Shown piece after piece: positions 37,660 through 47,155 of a stretch of 64,000 bases of DNA. The stretch is taken from assembly GCF_021730615.1 (NCBI RefSeq), contig NZ_JAJLMN010000001.1, positions 4,165,501-4,229,500 of the forward strand. Direction: 5' to 3'. The position numbers were made by a program, and so were the translations under genes. Position 1 is the stretch's first letter. Each line of letters starts with the position of its first letter. The notes beneath the pieces are model-generated. The model was not told where the DNA came from. It did no database searches and was given only the letters and a program-made list of their open reading frames with translations. Source of the DNA: Lichenibacterium dinghuense (lineage in GTDB: Bacteria; Pseudomonadota; Alphaproteobacteria; Rhizobiales; Beijerinckiaceae).

Positions 37660-39222
37660 TCAGCCGAGCTTCATGGCGCTCTGGGCGGAGCCGCGGCTCG
37701 ACCAGGCCTGCAGCTTGTTCAGCGCGGCGAGGTAGGCGCGCGCGCAGGCCACCATCGTGTCGGGGTCGGCGCCGCGGCCCGTGAAGGCCCGGCCCTCGAC
37801 GCCGAGGCGCACCGTCACCTCGGCCTGCGCGTCGGTGCCCTCCGTGACGGCGTGGATCTGGAACAGCTCGAGCTCCGCCGCGTGGGGCTCCAGCGCGCGG
37901 ATGCCGTTGAAGATGGCGTCGACGGGGCCGTTGCCGGTCGCCTGGGTGGTGCGGTGCGCGCCCTCGACGGCCAGGGTCAGCGTGGCGGTCGACGGGCCGG
38001 CCGTGCCCGAGATCGAGGTCAGCGCTTCCAGCGTCACGCGCTCGTGGGCGCTGCCGATCTCCTCGTCCACGATGGCGACGATGTCCTCGTCGTAGACGTG
38101 CTTCTTGCGGTCGGCGAGGTCCTTGAAGCGCTTGAAGGCGTCCTGCAGGGCGTTGTCGCCCAGGGAATAGCCGAGGTCGCGCAGCTTGTCCTTGAAGGCC
38201 GCGCGGCCGGAATGCTTGCCCATCACCAGCGAGGTCTTGGTCACGCCGACGCTCTCCGGCGTCATGATCTCGTAGGTTTCGGCGTTCTTCAGCATGCCGT
38301 CCTGGTGGATGCCGCTCTCGTGCGCGAAGGCGTTCCGGCCGACGATCGCCTTGTTGTACTGCACGGGGAAGGAGGTCACCGCCGACAGGCGCTTCGAGGC
38401 GCGGGTCAGCATGGTGGTGTCGACGCCGGTCGCGTAGGGCAGCACGTCGCGCCGGGTGCGGATCGCCATGACGACCTCCTCCAGCGCGGCGTTGCCGGCC
38501 CGCTCGCCGATGCCGTTGATGGTGCACTCGACCTGCCGGGCGCCCCCCTCGATGCCGGCCAGGGTGTTGGCGACGGCGAGGCCGAGGTCGTCGTGGCAGT
38601 GGACCGAGAAGACCGCCCTGTCGGCGCCCGGCACGCGCTCGCGCACCTGCCGGAACATCGACATGTATTCGGCCGGCGTCGCGTAGCCGACCGTGTCGGG
38701 CAGGTTGATCGTGGTGGCGCCGGCGCGGATGGCCGTCTCGACGCAGCGGCACAGGTAGTCGATCGGCGTGCGGGTCGCGTCCATGGCGGACCATTCGACG
38801 TCCTCGACGAGGCCGCGGGCCTGCGCCACCGTGCGGGCGATGATCTCCACCACCTCGTCCTCGCTCTTGCGCATCTGATGCGCGAGGTGGATCGGCGAGG
38901 TCGACACGAAGGTGTGGATGCGGGGGCGCTCCGCGTGGCGCACCGCGGCGCCGGCGCGGGCGATGTCGCCCTCGATGGCGCGGGCGAGACCCGCCACGGT
39001 GGCGCGCTTCACCTGGCGGGCGATCTCGGAGACGGCCTCGAAGTCGCCCTCGGAGGCGATCGGGAAGCCGGCCTCGATGATGTCCACGCCCATCTCGTCG
39101 AGCAGGTGGGCGACCTCGATCTTGTCCTCGAAGGTCATGGTGGCGCCGGGGCACTGCTCGCCGTCGCGCAGGGTGGTGTCGAAGATCAGGACGCGGTCGG
39201 ACGCGGGGGAGGTCTGAGTCAT
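37660..39222 (-). CDS. leuA: 2-isopropylmalate synthase
   Basis: 520 residues. It catalyses the first committed step of leucine synthesis (acetyl-CoA plus 2-ketoisovalerate). The catalytic domain has [12 protein letters not shown] and the metal-ligand [16 protein letters not shown]. The C-terminal ~130 residues form the leucine-binding allosteric domain (containing [18 protein letters not shown]). A candidate leucine leader with a strong hairpin lies upstream, suggesting attenuation as well as feedback inhibition. It stands alone on this strand. Confidence 0.96.
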   Translation of the reverse strand: MTQTSPASDRVLIFDTTLRDGEQCPGATMTFEDKIEVAHLLDEMGVDIIEAGFPIASEGDFEAVSEIARQVKRATVAGLARAIEGDIARAGAAVRHAERPRIHTFVSTSPIHLAHQMRKSEDEVVEIIARTVAQARGLVEDVEWSAMDATRTPIDYLCRCVETAIRAGATTINLPDTVGYATPAEYMSMFRQVRERVPGADRAVFSVHCHDDLGLAVANTLAGIEGGARQVECTINGIGERAGNAALEEVVMAIRTRRDVLPYATGVDTTMLTRASKRLSAVTSFPVQYNKAIVGRNAFAHESGIHQDGMLKNAETYEIMTPESVGVTKTSLVMGKHSGRAAFKDKLRDLGYSLGDNALQDAFKRFKDLADRKKHVYDEDIVAIVDEEIGSAHERVTLEALTSISGTAGPSTATLTLAVEGAHRTTQATGNGPVDAIFNGIRALEPHAAELELFQIHAVTEGTDAQAEVTVRLGVEGRAFTGRGADPDTMVACARAYLAALNKLQAWSSRGSAQSAMKLG

Positions 39223-39289
39223 GGTGAGGCCTGGAAGGGCGGGCGCGGCGACGCGGCCCGGGAAAGGATGGGATGGTGGCTCGCGCGAT

Positions 39290-39378
39290 CCCCTGAACGC
39301 CCGGGCACGGAGCCCGGCCGGCGCTCAGGGGCGGCTAAGGAGAAGGGCGAGCGGAAGGGGGGCGGCGCGGCGCGCCAC
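39290..39378 (-). promoter_or_regulatory. Candidate leucine leader peptide and attenuator hairpin of leuA
   Basis: Upstream of leuA a short frame ends PLPLALLLSRP and a stop at 39325. Its Leu codons are CTT, CTC, CTT, CTC, CTT; CTT is rare in the neighbouring genes. The stop codon lies in one arm of a 42-nt hairpin (39290-39331): CCCCTGAGCGCC pairs with GGCGTTCAGGGG, and an inner CCGGGC/GCCCGG stem closes the loop. This is the classical layout of ribosome-controlled leucine leaders. The start (GTG at 39378 or an ATG at 39453) is unclear. No U tract follows, so premature termination or translational control are both possible. Confidence 0.6.
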
Positions 39379-39542
39379 CTGCAGTCGGGTCGGATGGTGA
39401 GCGGAAGCCGCCACGCCGTGCCTCGATCGGGCCCGAGCCGGACGTCGGGCCATCGCCGACCGCATAAGGCGCCGCGGGCCGAAGATCAAGGCGGCTTTTC
39501 GCGCGTCGACCTCGGAGGAGGCGCGGCGGGCGGCCGCGAACG

Positions 39543-39569
39543 AAAAAGCCCGGGCGCGAGCCCGGGCTT
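39543..39569 (-). terminator. Rho-independent terminator of carD
   Basis: On the minus strand AAGCCCGGGC and GCCCGGGCTT form a 10-bp stem with a tight loop, followed by a run of T. It lies about 27 nt beyond the carD stop, separating carD from the leuA leader. Confidence 0.9.
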
Positions 39570-39595
39570 GGATCGGTGCCGGAGACGGAAGCCGC

Positions 39596-40363
39596 TCAGG
39601 CGGCTTCCTCGACGTCGCCTTCGGCATCGTCGGCCTCGGCATCCGCCTCCACCTCGGCCTTGGAGCGGCGCGGGCTCTTCTGGAGCTGCGACTCGATGAG
39701 TTTGAGCACCTCGGTGTCGGTCAGCTTCTGCACGGCCGCGATCTCCCGCGCCAGGCGGTCGAGCGCCGCCTCGTAGAGCTGGCGTTCGGAATAGGACTGC
39801 TCGGGCTGCGCGTCGGAGCGGTACAGGTCGCGGACCACCTCGGCCACGGCGATGAGGTCGCCGGAGTTGATCTTGGCCTCGTATTCCTGCGCGCGGCGCG
39901 ACCACATGGTGCGCTTGATGCGCGCCCGCCCGGCCAGCGTGTCGAGGCCCTTCTGCACGGCCTCGGGCTCGCTGAGCTTGCGCATGCCCACGGAGGCCAC
40001 CTTCGGCAGCGGCACCTTGAGCTTCATCTTGTCCTTGGCGAAGGAGATGACGAAGAGCTCGAGCTTGAAGCCGGCGACCTCCTCCTCCTCGATGGCCACG
40101 ATCTCGCCGACGCCGTGCGCCGGATAGACGATGAACTCGCCGGCCTTGAAGCCCTGGCGCGACCCCGGGGCCTTGGCCACCGATTTGCCCGATTCGGCTT
40201 TCACCTGTTGCGCGCCCGGCTGGGAACGGATCGTCTTGGACGGAAACCCCGGACGGGAGCCCGGCGAGCCGAAGGAGGACTTGGCGCGCGGCGGGGCGAC
40301 CTTCTCGGCGGCAACCGGCGTGGCTTCCGCTTCGACCGGGGAGGGGGCTGATTTCTGAGTCAC
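39596..40363 (-). CDS. CarD-family transcription regulator (CdnL-like)
   Basis: 255 residues. A low-complexity, Lys/Ser/Pro-rich N-terminus (about 70 residues) precedes the RNA-polymerase-binding Tudor-like domain (FKAGEFIVYPAHGVGEIVAI). The helical DNA-contact domain includes MWSRRAQEYEAKINSGD and AEVVRDLYRSD. An acidic C-terminal tail follows. CarD stabilises open promoter complexes, especially for rRNA and growth genes. The GTG start gives MTQKSA; the ribosome site is weak. It has its own terminator. Confidence 0.94.
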   Translation of the reverse strand: MTQKSAPSPVEAEATPVAAEKVAPPRAKSSFGSPGSRPGFPSKTIRSQPGAQQVKAESGKSVAKAPGSRQGFKAGEFIVYPAHGVGEIVAIEEEEVAGFKLELFVISFAKDKMKLKVPLPKVASVGMRKLSEPEAVQKGLDTLAGRARIKRTMWSRRAQEYEAKINSGDLIAVAEVVRDLYRSDAQPEQSYSERQLYEAALDRLAREIAAVQKLTDTEVLKLIESQLQKSPRRSKAEVEADAEADDAEGDVEEAA

Positions 40364-40714
40364 GTTGATCCGTTCGCTGTTGCGGGCCGGGTTCGCCCGC
40401 CGTGGCGAGCCACGCGGGTGTTCCAGGGCCGTTCTTCTGTGTCGTCAGCTTCCGAAGGACGCGGAACGCGAAAGAATGCGGCCCGGCCGAGTTCGGCGTT
40501 GAAGAAGCCGGAACGTCCGGTTAAGCATGACCCCCGGAGGCGCCCCGCAGAGGCCCCGACGAGCGGCGCCGTTCACCGGATCGCAACAGCTCGCGCTTAT
40601 CGCCGATCGCCCGTGACCCTAACAGCACAGTGCTGAAAAATCAATGAGGAAACGGCGCCCGATCGCGGAACCAACAGCGGACCTGCCGTAAGGTCAACAG
40701 GTTTCCGCCGGCGC
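40364..40714. other. Intergenic region upstream of carD
   Basis: 351 nt with no supported gene. The only short open frame (40418-40636, plus strand) is Arg/Ala-rich and lacks a ribosome site. An AT-richer patch near 40619-40650 (minus strand TTGATT, then a 16-nt gap and TTAGGG) could be a weak promoter for carD. Nothing else is recognised. Confidence 0.5.
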
Positions 40715-41500
40715 TCACGCGCTCCGCGCCCTGGCCTCGTCGACCCAGGCGACGAGCTGCCGCCGCAGCGCCGCGGGATCGGCGACGCGCGCGGGAAACG
40801 CGAGCCGCAGGGTGCTGTCCCGCCACCCCAGGTCGATGCCCTCCGGGTCGAGGCCGACGATGCGCCAGTCCCCGTCCGGCGCGCCGCAGAGCGCCGTGGC
40901 GTAGAGCTTCAGCGCGTCCGCGTGGTCGGCGTTCATGTGGTCGAGCGAGCGATCGGCGGCGTCGAGCAGGGCTTCCGCCCCGGCCGTGTCGGTGACGAGG
41001 TCGGAGGCGCCCAGCATGTTGATGCGGCCGAAGCCGCCGATAATGCGGGCCCCCCGCATGTCGAGCCGCCAGAACGAGAAGTCGCCGAAGTCGACGTAGA
41101 GCTCCGCCTTCGGGTGGCGGCGCAGGAAGCGCGAGCGCCAGGCAGCGCGCTCCTCCGCCGTGGCCTTCACGGCGCGGGCCGTGACGGTCAGCCGCGGGTG
41201 GACCAGGGGGTCGCCCACCCCGGCGCTGTCGAGCAGCAGCGAGCAGCGCGGGTCGGCCATCAGGTGCTGCGTGTGCACCGCCAGGGTGGAGAGCGGCAGC
41301 ACCGGGCTGCCGTCCGGCAGCGTCGCCACGGTGACGAGGCTGGCATAGGGGTCGCCGTCCGCCGTCAGGGTCGCCAGCGCGCCGGAGCGCACCGTGCGCA
41401 GCAGGTGCCGGGCTTCGGCGCGCGGGTCGTAGCGCTGGTCGCCGGGTCGCCCGGCCGGCGGGGCGGGGTCGGCGGCCGGGGGAAACGCGTCGTCGCTCAT
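40715..41500 (-). CDS. HugZ-like heme-degrading/flavin-fold protein
   Basis: 261 residues. The N-terminal split-barrel (PNPOx-like) domain has LRTVRSGALATLTADGDPYA. The C-terminal DUF2470 domain includes LDHMNADHADALKLYA, the usual heme-contact region. Related HugZ proteins bind and degrade heme to release iron; others are only flavin- or heme-binding. It follows the ABC ATPase gene by 28 nt and is probably the last gene of that operon, though its role there is unclear. Confidence 0.88.
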   Translation of the reverse strand: MSDDAFPPAADPAPPAGRPGDQRYDPRAEARHLLRTVRSGALATLTADGDPYASLVTVATLPDGSPVLPLSTLAVHTQHLMADPRCSLLLDSAGVGDPLVHPRLTVTARAVKATAEERAAWRSRFLRRHPKAELYVDFGDFSFWRLDMRGARIIGGFGRINMLGASDLVTDTAGAEALLDAADRSLDHMNADHADALKLYATALCGAPDGDWRIVGLDPEGIDLGWRDSTLRLAFPARVADPAALRRQLVAWVDEARARSA

Positions 41501-41528
41501 GAGCCCTCACCGCCTCCCGACCGTGACG

Positions 41529-42317
41529 TCAGTTCGTAGCATGGCGGGCGATGAAAGTCCTGAACCGCTCGGAGCCGGCGCTGCCGAAGAGGTCGCAGGG
41601 CGGCCCCTCGCAGTCGACGAGCCCTTCCCGCAGGAACATCACGCGGTCCGACACCTCGCGGGCGAAGCCGATCTCGTGCGTCACCACCAGCATGGTGCGG
41701 CCTTCCGCGGCGAGCGCCCGCATCACCCGCAGCACCTCGCCGACGAGCTCCGGGTCGAGCGCCGAGGTGGGCTCGTCGAACAGCATCACGTCCGGCCGCA
41801 TCGCCAGCGCGCGGGCGATGGCGGCCCGCTGCTGCTGCCCGCCCGACAGGTGCGACGGGTAGTGGTGGCGCTTCTCGGCGATGCCGACCTTGGCGAGCAG
41901 CTCCTCGGCCTCGGCCACGCAGTCCGCCTTGGGGCGGCCGAGCACGTGCACCGGGGCCTCGATGACGTTCTGCAGGATCGTCATGTGGCTCCACAGGTTG
42001 AAGCTCTGGAACACCATGCCGAGGCGCGAGCGGATGCGGTCGACCTGGCGGCGGTCGGCCGGCCCCGCCTTGCCGTCGCGGCCCCGCTTCATGCGGATCA
42101 CCTCGTCGCCGAGCCTGACCTCGCCGCTGTCCGGCGTCTCCAGGAGGTTGATGCAGCGCAGGAACGTGCTCTTGCCCGAGCCGCTGGCGCCCAGGATCGA
42201 GATGACGTCGCCCCCGTGCGCGTCGAGCGAGATGCCGCGCAGCACCTCCAGCGCGCCGAAGGTCTTGCGCAGGTCCTTGACCGAGAGGGCGCACGGCTTC
42301 TGCGGGGCATGGGTCAT
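41529..42317 (-). CDS. Polar amino-acid ABC transporter ATPase (HisP type)
   Basis: 262 residues. [15 protein letters not shown] (Walker A), [16 protein letters not shown] (signature) and [16 protein letters not shown] (Walker B) are complete, and [12 protein letters not shown] carries the switch His. [18 protein letters not shown] is the HisP/GlnQ pattern. It powers import with the two permeases upstream. The ATG overlaps the preceding permease stop by one base (TGATG). Confidence 0.94.
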   Translation of the reverse strand: MTHAPQKPCALSVKDLRKTFGALEVLRGISLDAHGGDVISILGASGSGKSTFLRCINLLETPDSGEVRLGDEVIRMKRGRDGKAGPADRRQVDRIRSRLGMVFQSFNLWSHMTILQNVIEAPVHVLGRPKADCVAEAEELLAKVGIAEKRHHYPSHLSGGQQQRAAIARALAMRPDVMLFDEPTSALDPELVGEVLRVMRALAAEGRTMLVVTHEIGFAREVSDRVMFLREGLVDCEGPPCDLFGSAGSERFRTFIARHATN

Positions 42318-43051
42318 CAGGCGGTCCCGAGGATGGGCGGCGTGTCGAGGCCCGGCAGGGCGTCGGGCGGGCGGCGGAGGTGGGGCGACAGGCGCCATTC
42401 GACGAGCGCGATCGCGCGCGACAGCAGGATGTTGAGCGCGAGGTAGATCGCGCCCGCGCAGAGGAAGACCTCGATGGCGCGATAGGTCTCGTTGTTGACC
42501 GCGGCGGCGATGAACATCGTCTCCTTCAGCGTCACGATGGAGGCGAGCGAGGTCGCCTTCGTCATCAGGATCAGCTCGGTGCTGTAGCTCGGCAGCGCCT
42601 GGCGCAGGGCGATCGGCGCGACGACGCGGCGGAACACCAGCCCGCGCGGCATGCCGCAGGCCCGCGCGGCCTCGACCTGGCCCTGCGGCACGGCCGCCAG
42701 CGCGCCGCGGATGATCTCGCTCGTGTAGGCGCCGGTGTTCAGCGACAGGGTCAGCACCGCGCACCAGAACGGGTCGCGCAGGAACGGCCAGGCGAAGCTG
42801 TGGCGGACGGCGGGGAACTGGCTCAGCCCGTAATAGACGAGGAAGAGCTGCACCAGCAGCGGCGTGCCGCGGAACACGAAGACGTAGGCCGTGGCGAGCC
42901 CGCGGGCGACCCGGCCCCGCGCGCGCATGAAGGCGATCAGGCCGGCGAGAACGAGCCCCGCCGCGGCCGAGGCGAGGAAGAGTTTGAGCGTCAGCGGCAG
43001 GCCGCGGAGCAGCGCGAGCGACGTGCCGCGGAGGAAGTCGAGGTCGATCAC
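42317..43051 (-). CDS. Polar amino-acid ABC permease (HisM type)
   Basis: 244 residues with about five membrane helices. [19 protein letters not shown] is the family N-terminal block, and [19 protein letters not shown] is the EAA loop that contacts the ATPase. GTG start overlapping the previous permease stop (GTGA). It forms a heterodimer with the upstream permease. Confidence 0.93.
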   Translation of the reverse strand: MIDLDFLRGTSLALLRGLPLTLKLFLASAAAGLVLAGLIAFMRARGRVARGLATAYVFVFRGTPLLVQLFLVYYGLSQFPAVRHSFAWPFLRDPFWCAVLTLSLNTGAYTSEIIRGALAAVPQGQVEAARACGMPRGLVFRRVVAPIALRQALPSYSTELILMTKATSLASIVTLKETMFIAAAVNNETYRAIEVFLCAGAIYLALNILLSRAIALVEWRLSPHLRRPPDALPGLDTPPILGTA

Positions 43052-43758
43052 GGGCGTCGCGCCGAGCGCGTCAGGCGCCATTCCGCCCGGTCGAAGAGCA
43101 GCGTCGAGCCCGTCGTGAGGGCGAGGTAGAGCAGGCCGGCGGCGATGTAGAAGCTGAAGGGCTGGTGCGTCGAGCCGGCGCCGATCTGGCTCTGGCGCAG
43201 CAGCTCGACGAGGCCCGTCACCGAGATCAGCGCCGATTCCTTGAGGGCGAGCTGCCACACGTTGCCGAGGCCGGGCAGCGCCACGGCGAGGATCTGCGGC
43301 GCGAGGATGCGGCGGAAGCGCAGGAGCGCGCCCATGCCGAGCGCGCGGGCCGCCTCCCCCTGGCCGCGCGGCACCGCCAGCGCGGCGCCGCGGTACACCT
43401 CCGCCTGGTAGGCCGCCGAGGTGAGGCCGCAGGCCAGCGACCCCGCCAGGAAGGACGGCAGGCCGAGGAAGCCCTGCACGCCCATCGCGGCCGCGGCCTC
43501 GGTCACGAGGGCGCTGCCGCCGAAGTAGACGAGGTAGATGACGAGCAGCTCCGGCACGCCGCGCAGCACCGTCGTGTAGGCGTCGGCGGCGGCGCGGAGC
43601 GCGCGACGGTCGGACAGCTTGGCGGCCGCGACGGCGGCGCCGAGGGCCGCGCCGATCAGCATCGCCGCGACCGTGACGGCGAGCGTCATCAGCGTGGCTC
43701 GCAGCATGGCGGCGCCCCAGCCCGTCGGGCCGAAGCCGAAGAGCGCGAGGTCGATCAC
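43048..43758 (-). CDS. Polar amino-acid ABC permease (HisQ type)
   Basis: 236 residues. [19 protein letters not shown] and [20 protein letters not shown] (EAA loop) define the HisQ branch. GTG start; 25 nt downstream of the binding-protein gene. The pair of permeases with one ATPase is the usual arrangement for basic amino-acid or opine importers. Confidence 0.93.
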   Translation of the reverse strand: MIDLALFGFGPTGWGAAMLRATLMTLAVTVAAMLIGAALGAAVAAAKLSDRRALRAAADAYTTVLRGVPELLVIYLVYFGGSALVTEAAAAMGVQGFLGLPSFLAGSLACGLTSAAYQAEVYRGAALAVPRGQGEAARALGMGALLRFRRILAPQILAVALPGLGNVWQLALKESALISVTGLVELLRQSQIGAGSTHQPFSFYIAAGLLYLALTTGSTLLFDRAEWRLTRSARRP

Positions 43759-43783
43759 GGGCGGAGGGCGTCGGGGCGCCGCA

Positions 43784-44635
43784 TCAGCTCGGCGGCATCA
43801 TGTCGAGCTTGAACCACTTGTCCTGGAGCTTCTTCAGCGAGCCGTCCGCGATCTCGGCCGCGATGGCCTTGTCGAACATCGCCTTCAGCTCGGGCTCGTT
43901 CTTGCGGATGCCGACGCCGGTGCCCTCGCCGAGGTCGGGGCCGCCGCGGAACTCGGCGCCCGCGATGGTCAGATCCTTGGCGTCGGGCTTGGCCAGGGTG
44001 GCGAGCTGGACGGATTCCTCGGCGAAGGAGGCGTCGAGCCGCCCCGCCATCAGGTCGAGGTCGTTCTGCTCGGCCGTCTTGTATTCCTGCACGGTGGCGA
44101 CGTCGTCGAAGTAGTGGTGCACGAAGTTGGCCTGGATGGTGGCCACCTGCACGCCGATCGACTTGCCCTTGAGCAGCGCCCGCATGCCGTCGATGACCGG
44201 CTTGGCCTTGGCCTCCTCAGTCCCCATGGACAGGATCTCGCCCGTGCCGGGCAGCTTGGCGAGGTCGCTGGCCTTGGGCACGAGGAAGCCCGAGGGCCCG
44301 GCCGCGTAGGACCGGGAGAAGTCGATCACCTGCAGGCGCTTCCCGGTGATGCTCATGCCGGCCATGATGGCGTCGAACTTGCCCGCGTTGAGCGCGGGGA
44401 TCATGCCGTCCCAGTCGTTCTGCACGACCGTGCACTCGACCTTCATCCTGGCGCAGAGGTCGTGGGCGAGGTCGATCTCGAAGCCGGCCAGCTTGCCGTC
44501 CGGCTGCACGAAGTTCCAGGGCTCATAGGCGCCCTCGGTGGCGATCGTCACCTTGGTCCAGTCCTTGGCGGAGGCCGGTGCGACGGCCAGGACGGCGGCG
44601 AGGGCGGCCGAGGCCAGGAGCGCGATGCGCGACAT
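43784..44635 (-). CDS. Periplasmic amino-acid binding protein (ArgT/OccT-like)
   Basis: 283 residues with a Sec signal (ALLASAALAAVLAVAPASA). The mature protein has TEGAYEPWNFVQPDGKLAGF and FEIDLAHDLCARMKVECTVV, the type 3 solute-binding opening, and VIDFSRSYAAG. It is first of the transporter genes. The sequence resembles Lys/Arg/Orn, His or octopine binders; which ligand cannot be read from motifs alone. Confidence 0.93.
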   Translation of the reverse strand: MSRIALLASAALAAVLAVAPASAKDWTKVTIATEGAYEPWNFVQPDGKLAGFEIDLAHDLCARMKVECTVVQNDWDGMIPALNAGKFDAIMAGMSITGKRLQVIDFSRSYAAGPSGFLVPKASDLAKLPGTGEILSMGTEEAKAKPVIDGMRALLKGKSIGVQVATIQANFVHHYFDDVATVQEYKTAEQNDLDLMAGRLDASFAEESVQLATLAKPDAKDLTIAGAEFRGGPDLGEGTGVGIRKNEPELKAMFDKAIAAEIADGSLKKLQDKWFKLDMMPPS

Positions 44636-44715
44636 GGTGGGTCCTTTTCAGCGCGGCGCCGGGCGGCGTCCGACGGGTCGGATGATTGCAAGCGTCGGGC
44701 CGCGCGCGTCCGGCG

Positions 44716-45876
44716 TCAAGACACCAGCAGCAGCGCCGACACGTCGTGCGACGCGGGCGGCGTGGCGCGGCGGACGGTGTGGCGGCCGCGGCCCCGCGCC
44801 TTGCTGGCGTAGAGCGCGGCGTCGGCCTCGGCCATCAGCGCCGCCGGGGTCGCGCCCGACCGCGCGCCGACGGCCACGCCCACGCTCGCGCTGACCCGGA
44901 GGTCCCGGTCGCCCAAGCGGTAGGGCCGCCCGAGCGCCTCGACGACGGCGGCCGCGAGGCGCTCGGCCGCGAGCCCATCCGCGACCTGGGCCTGCACCAG
45001 GACGAACTCGTCGCCGCCGAGCCTCGCCACGAGGTCGTCGGGCCGGACCAGGGCCAGGAGGCGGTCGGCGACGGCCTGCAGCAGCAGGTCCCCGGCCGCG
45101 TGGCCGTGGGTGTCGTTGACGACCTTGAAGCCGTCGAGGTCGAGGCAGTGGACGGCGATGCAGCGGCCGGCCGCGGCGGCGTGGGCGGCGCGGTCCGCCA
45201 GGACCTCGTCGAGCGACAGGCGGTTCGCGAGGCCGGTCAGCGCGTCGCGGCGGGCGCTGTCGCGGCGGCGCAGCGAGGTGTCGATCTCCGTCACGGCCTG
45301 CCGGTGGAGCGACATCATGGTCTCGAGGCCGGTGACGAGGAACAGCACGAGCAGCAGCGCCTGGGCGGCGAACAGCAGGTCGTGGCGCGACAGCAGCACC
45401 GCCACGGGAGCCGCCACCAGCACCAGCATGCGGGGCGCGGTGACCCAGGGCCGGGTGGCGGCGCGCGCCATGGTGCCGGCGGCATAGCCGAAGATGAGGC
45501 CCGTCATCAGCATGGCGCTGCCGAGGTCGTCGCTGAGGAAGGTGCGCGCGGCGGCGAGGCCCACGAAGGCCGCGCTGCCGAAGCCCGCGGCGGCGTAGCG
45601 CGACTCCCACCGCGACAGTTCGGCGCCCGTGCGTGGCGCCCCGCGGTACAGCCGCACCACGGCGACGTGCGCCGCCGCCGCGAGTCCGCCCGCCACGACG
45701 AGGCCGGCCAGCAGCGGATCCCCCATGCGCGAGGCGACGAGCAGGCCGAACAGCGTGAACAGCGTGCCCATGGCGCCGATCGACACGGCGTTGGAGAAGA
45801 GGCGGTCCACCAGTTCGGCGCGGAGGGCGAGCTTCAGCTCGATCTCGCTCGAAGCGGTGGCGGCGCGAGACAGCAT
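44716..45876 (-). CDS. Membrane GGDEF diguanylate cyclase
   Basis: 386 residues. Six or so hydrophobic helices (residues 25-190) precede the catalytic domain. The active site GGDEF (residues 287-291) is intact, and an inhibitory RxxD site (RPDD, Arg278) sits five residues before it, so c-di-GMP feedback is expected. No EAL domain. The start MLSRAATASSEIE is preferred to an upstream ATG that lies in IS relic DNA. It lies 80 nt upstream of the binding-protein gene on the same strand. Confidence 0.93.
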   Translation of the reverse strand: MLSRAATASSEIELKLALRAELVDRLFSNAVSIGAMGTLFTLFGLLVASRMGDPLLAGLVVAGGLAAAAHVAVVRLYRGAPRTGAELSRWESRYAAAGFGSAAFVGLAAARTFLSDDLGSAMLMTGLIFGYAAGTMARAATRPWVTAPRMLVLVAAPVAVLLSRHDLLFAAQALLLVLFLVTGLETMMSLHRQAVTEIDTSLRRRDSARRDALTGLANRLSLDEVLADRAAHAAAAGRCIAVHCLDLDGFKVVNDTHGHAAGDLLLQAVADRLLALVRPDDLVARLGGDEFVLVQAQVADGLAAERLAAAVVEALGRPYRLGDRDLRVSASVGVAVGARSGATPAALMAEADAALYASKARGRGRHTVRRATPPASHDVSALLLVS

Positions 45877-45974
45877 GCGGGCGTCCGGGGATTGTCGTCT
45901 TGAACGACACTGTGGAACAGGACGGTTGAGGAATCGCGAACGCTGCGTCAGGCTCCCGGCCTCGGGGATGGTGA

Positions 45975-46170
45975 CGATCTTTCTGTCCGAGCCAGATCGC
46001 CATGGCTGCGAGCTTCGCGAAGCCCATGACGTTTGCGGGCAGCTCGTCCTGTCGGGTGGCAACGCGCCTGAACTGCTCGATCTCCTCGACGAGGCGGTCG
46101 ACAGCGTTACGTGCCCAATCGACGTGTTCGCCGTCGGAGCGTCGATGCTTGCGGTTACGATGATCGTTTA
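45975..46170 (-). pseudogene. Relic of an IS5-family transposase C-terminus
   Basis: The minus-strand frame containing EEIEQFRRVATRQDELPANV and MGFAKLAAMAIWL matches the DDE-Glu helix and C-terminal tail of IS5-family transposases. The catalytic Glu region is diverged and the N-terminal half is missing. It lies just upstream of the diguanylate cyclase gene. Confidence 0.7.
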
Positions 46171-46289
46171 CTCATTTGCCTCCGCGTCTGATCCTCATCT
46201 GTCAGAAGAGCCGGCGCGAAGAGCATGGTGACGATGCTCGCGGTCGGCCATGTGGCGGCGTCGCTGGCGCAGGTGAACCCGCCTCGCAG

Positions 46290-46520
46290 CGCGAGCCCTG
46301 CCGGCGGGCTATACGCACTGGCGCACGGTCCACGGCCGGTTCCGGCGCTGGGGCGAGAAAGGTCTGCCCGAGGCCTGATGCGCCGCGTGGCCCGGCCGCG
46401 GCGCCGGGAGCACGACCCGCGCCAGGCCGTGGTGGACACGCAGTCGGTCGAGGCCATCCCGGTGGGAGGACCGTGCGGCTTCGACGCCGCCGAGAGCGTG
46501 GCCGGACGACGGCGCCCGCC
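46290..46520 (+). pseudogene. Relic of an IS5-family transposase (N-terminal/central part)
   Basis: Two pieces in different frames: GYTHWRTVHGRFRRWGEKGL, then stop, and RREHDPRQAVVDTQSVEAIP with GGPCGFDAAESVAGRRR. These match the DNA-contact and first-Asp regions of IS402/IS5-like transposases (normally VIDSQSVKTT..GGPRGYDAGKKVNGRKR). The frame change and missing C-terminus show it is dead. Confidence 0.7.
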
Positions 46521-46674
46521 ATCGTGCCGAGGAGCATGCAGGATCGCGACTGCCCACGGCCGACCCTGAAAACAGCAGCATGAGACGACACAAACCGGCT
46601 CTGAGGCTGGGGTGGCCGATTCTGGCGATCACCCGTCTCTATTGCGGCGCCGGACGGTCTCGGGTTCTTCTCGG

Positions 46675-46866
46675 TCAGTCGACGACTGAGTCCCTCATCG
46701 TCGCCTCGATGCCCGCGGCCGCCCCTCCGATGTGGTCCGGCGCTTCCAGCGTCGCGGATTCCTCGGCCGCGATCCTGCAGGCCTCGCGCGGCCCCTCGGC
46801 CTCGATCGTCTCGTCGTAGAGCTTGCGGCCGGCCTCGTCCGCAACCGTCACCTTGAACTTCGGCAT
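46675..46866 (-). CDS. Small conserved-looking protein, unknown
   Basis: 63 residues: a beta-strand start MPKFKVTVADEAGRKLYDET followed by a helix (GPREACRIAAEESA) and an acidic end. The size and alpha/beta pattern suggest a small folded domain. A GGGAG lies upstream of the ATG. It follows, in the same direction, the 73-residue protein gene (67 nt gap). Confidence 0.6.
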   Translation of the reverse strand: MPKFKVTVADEAGRKLYDETIEAEGPREACRIAAEESATLEAPDHIGGAAAGIEATMRDSVVD

Positions 46867-46933
46867 CCTCGGAACTCCCTCGCGCGCCCAACGCGCGGGG
46901 CGGAGCCTTGTGCCGTCGCAGGCCCCGCGAACG

Positions 46934-47155
46934 CTATTCCGGGGCGGGTAGCGATGTCTCGACGCCCTCGATCTCGACTTTGATGATCTCCCGGGCGAGC
47001 GTCCGAACGCAGCCGAGCAGGCCCTCGACGGCGGCGATGATCGACGTGTGCACGATCTCGGGATCCTGCGCCGCGGTCGCGGTCAGCAGGTCCGCGTGCA
47101 GCTGCTCGGTGACGTTGATCACGTCCCCGATCGTCATGGTCCTCGCCTCTGGCAT
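46934..47155 (-). CDS. Small helical protein, unknown
   Basis: 73 residues, helical (TIGDVINVTEQLHADLLTAT and IIAAVEGLLGCVRTLAREII). It may oligomerise. Two ATG codons six residues apart both have purine-rich ribosome sites; I used the first. No family recognised. It may share a transcript with the next small gene. Confidence 0.5.
   Translation of the reverse strand: MPEARTMTIGDVINVTEQLHADLLTATAAQDPEIVHTSIIAAVEGLLGCVRTLAREIIKVEIEGVETSLPAPE

Noticed and set aside
39325-39642. A 105-codon protein gene upstream of leuA
   Set aside because: The N-terminal two thirds overlap the carD terminator and carD 3' end and are Arg/Ala-rich; only the Leu-rich end looks meaningful, as a leader.
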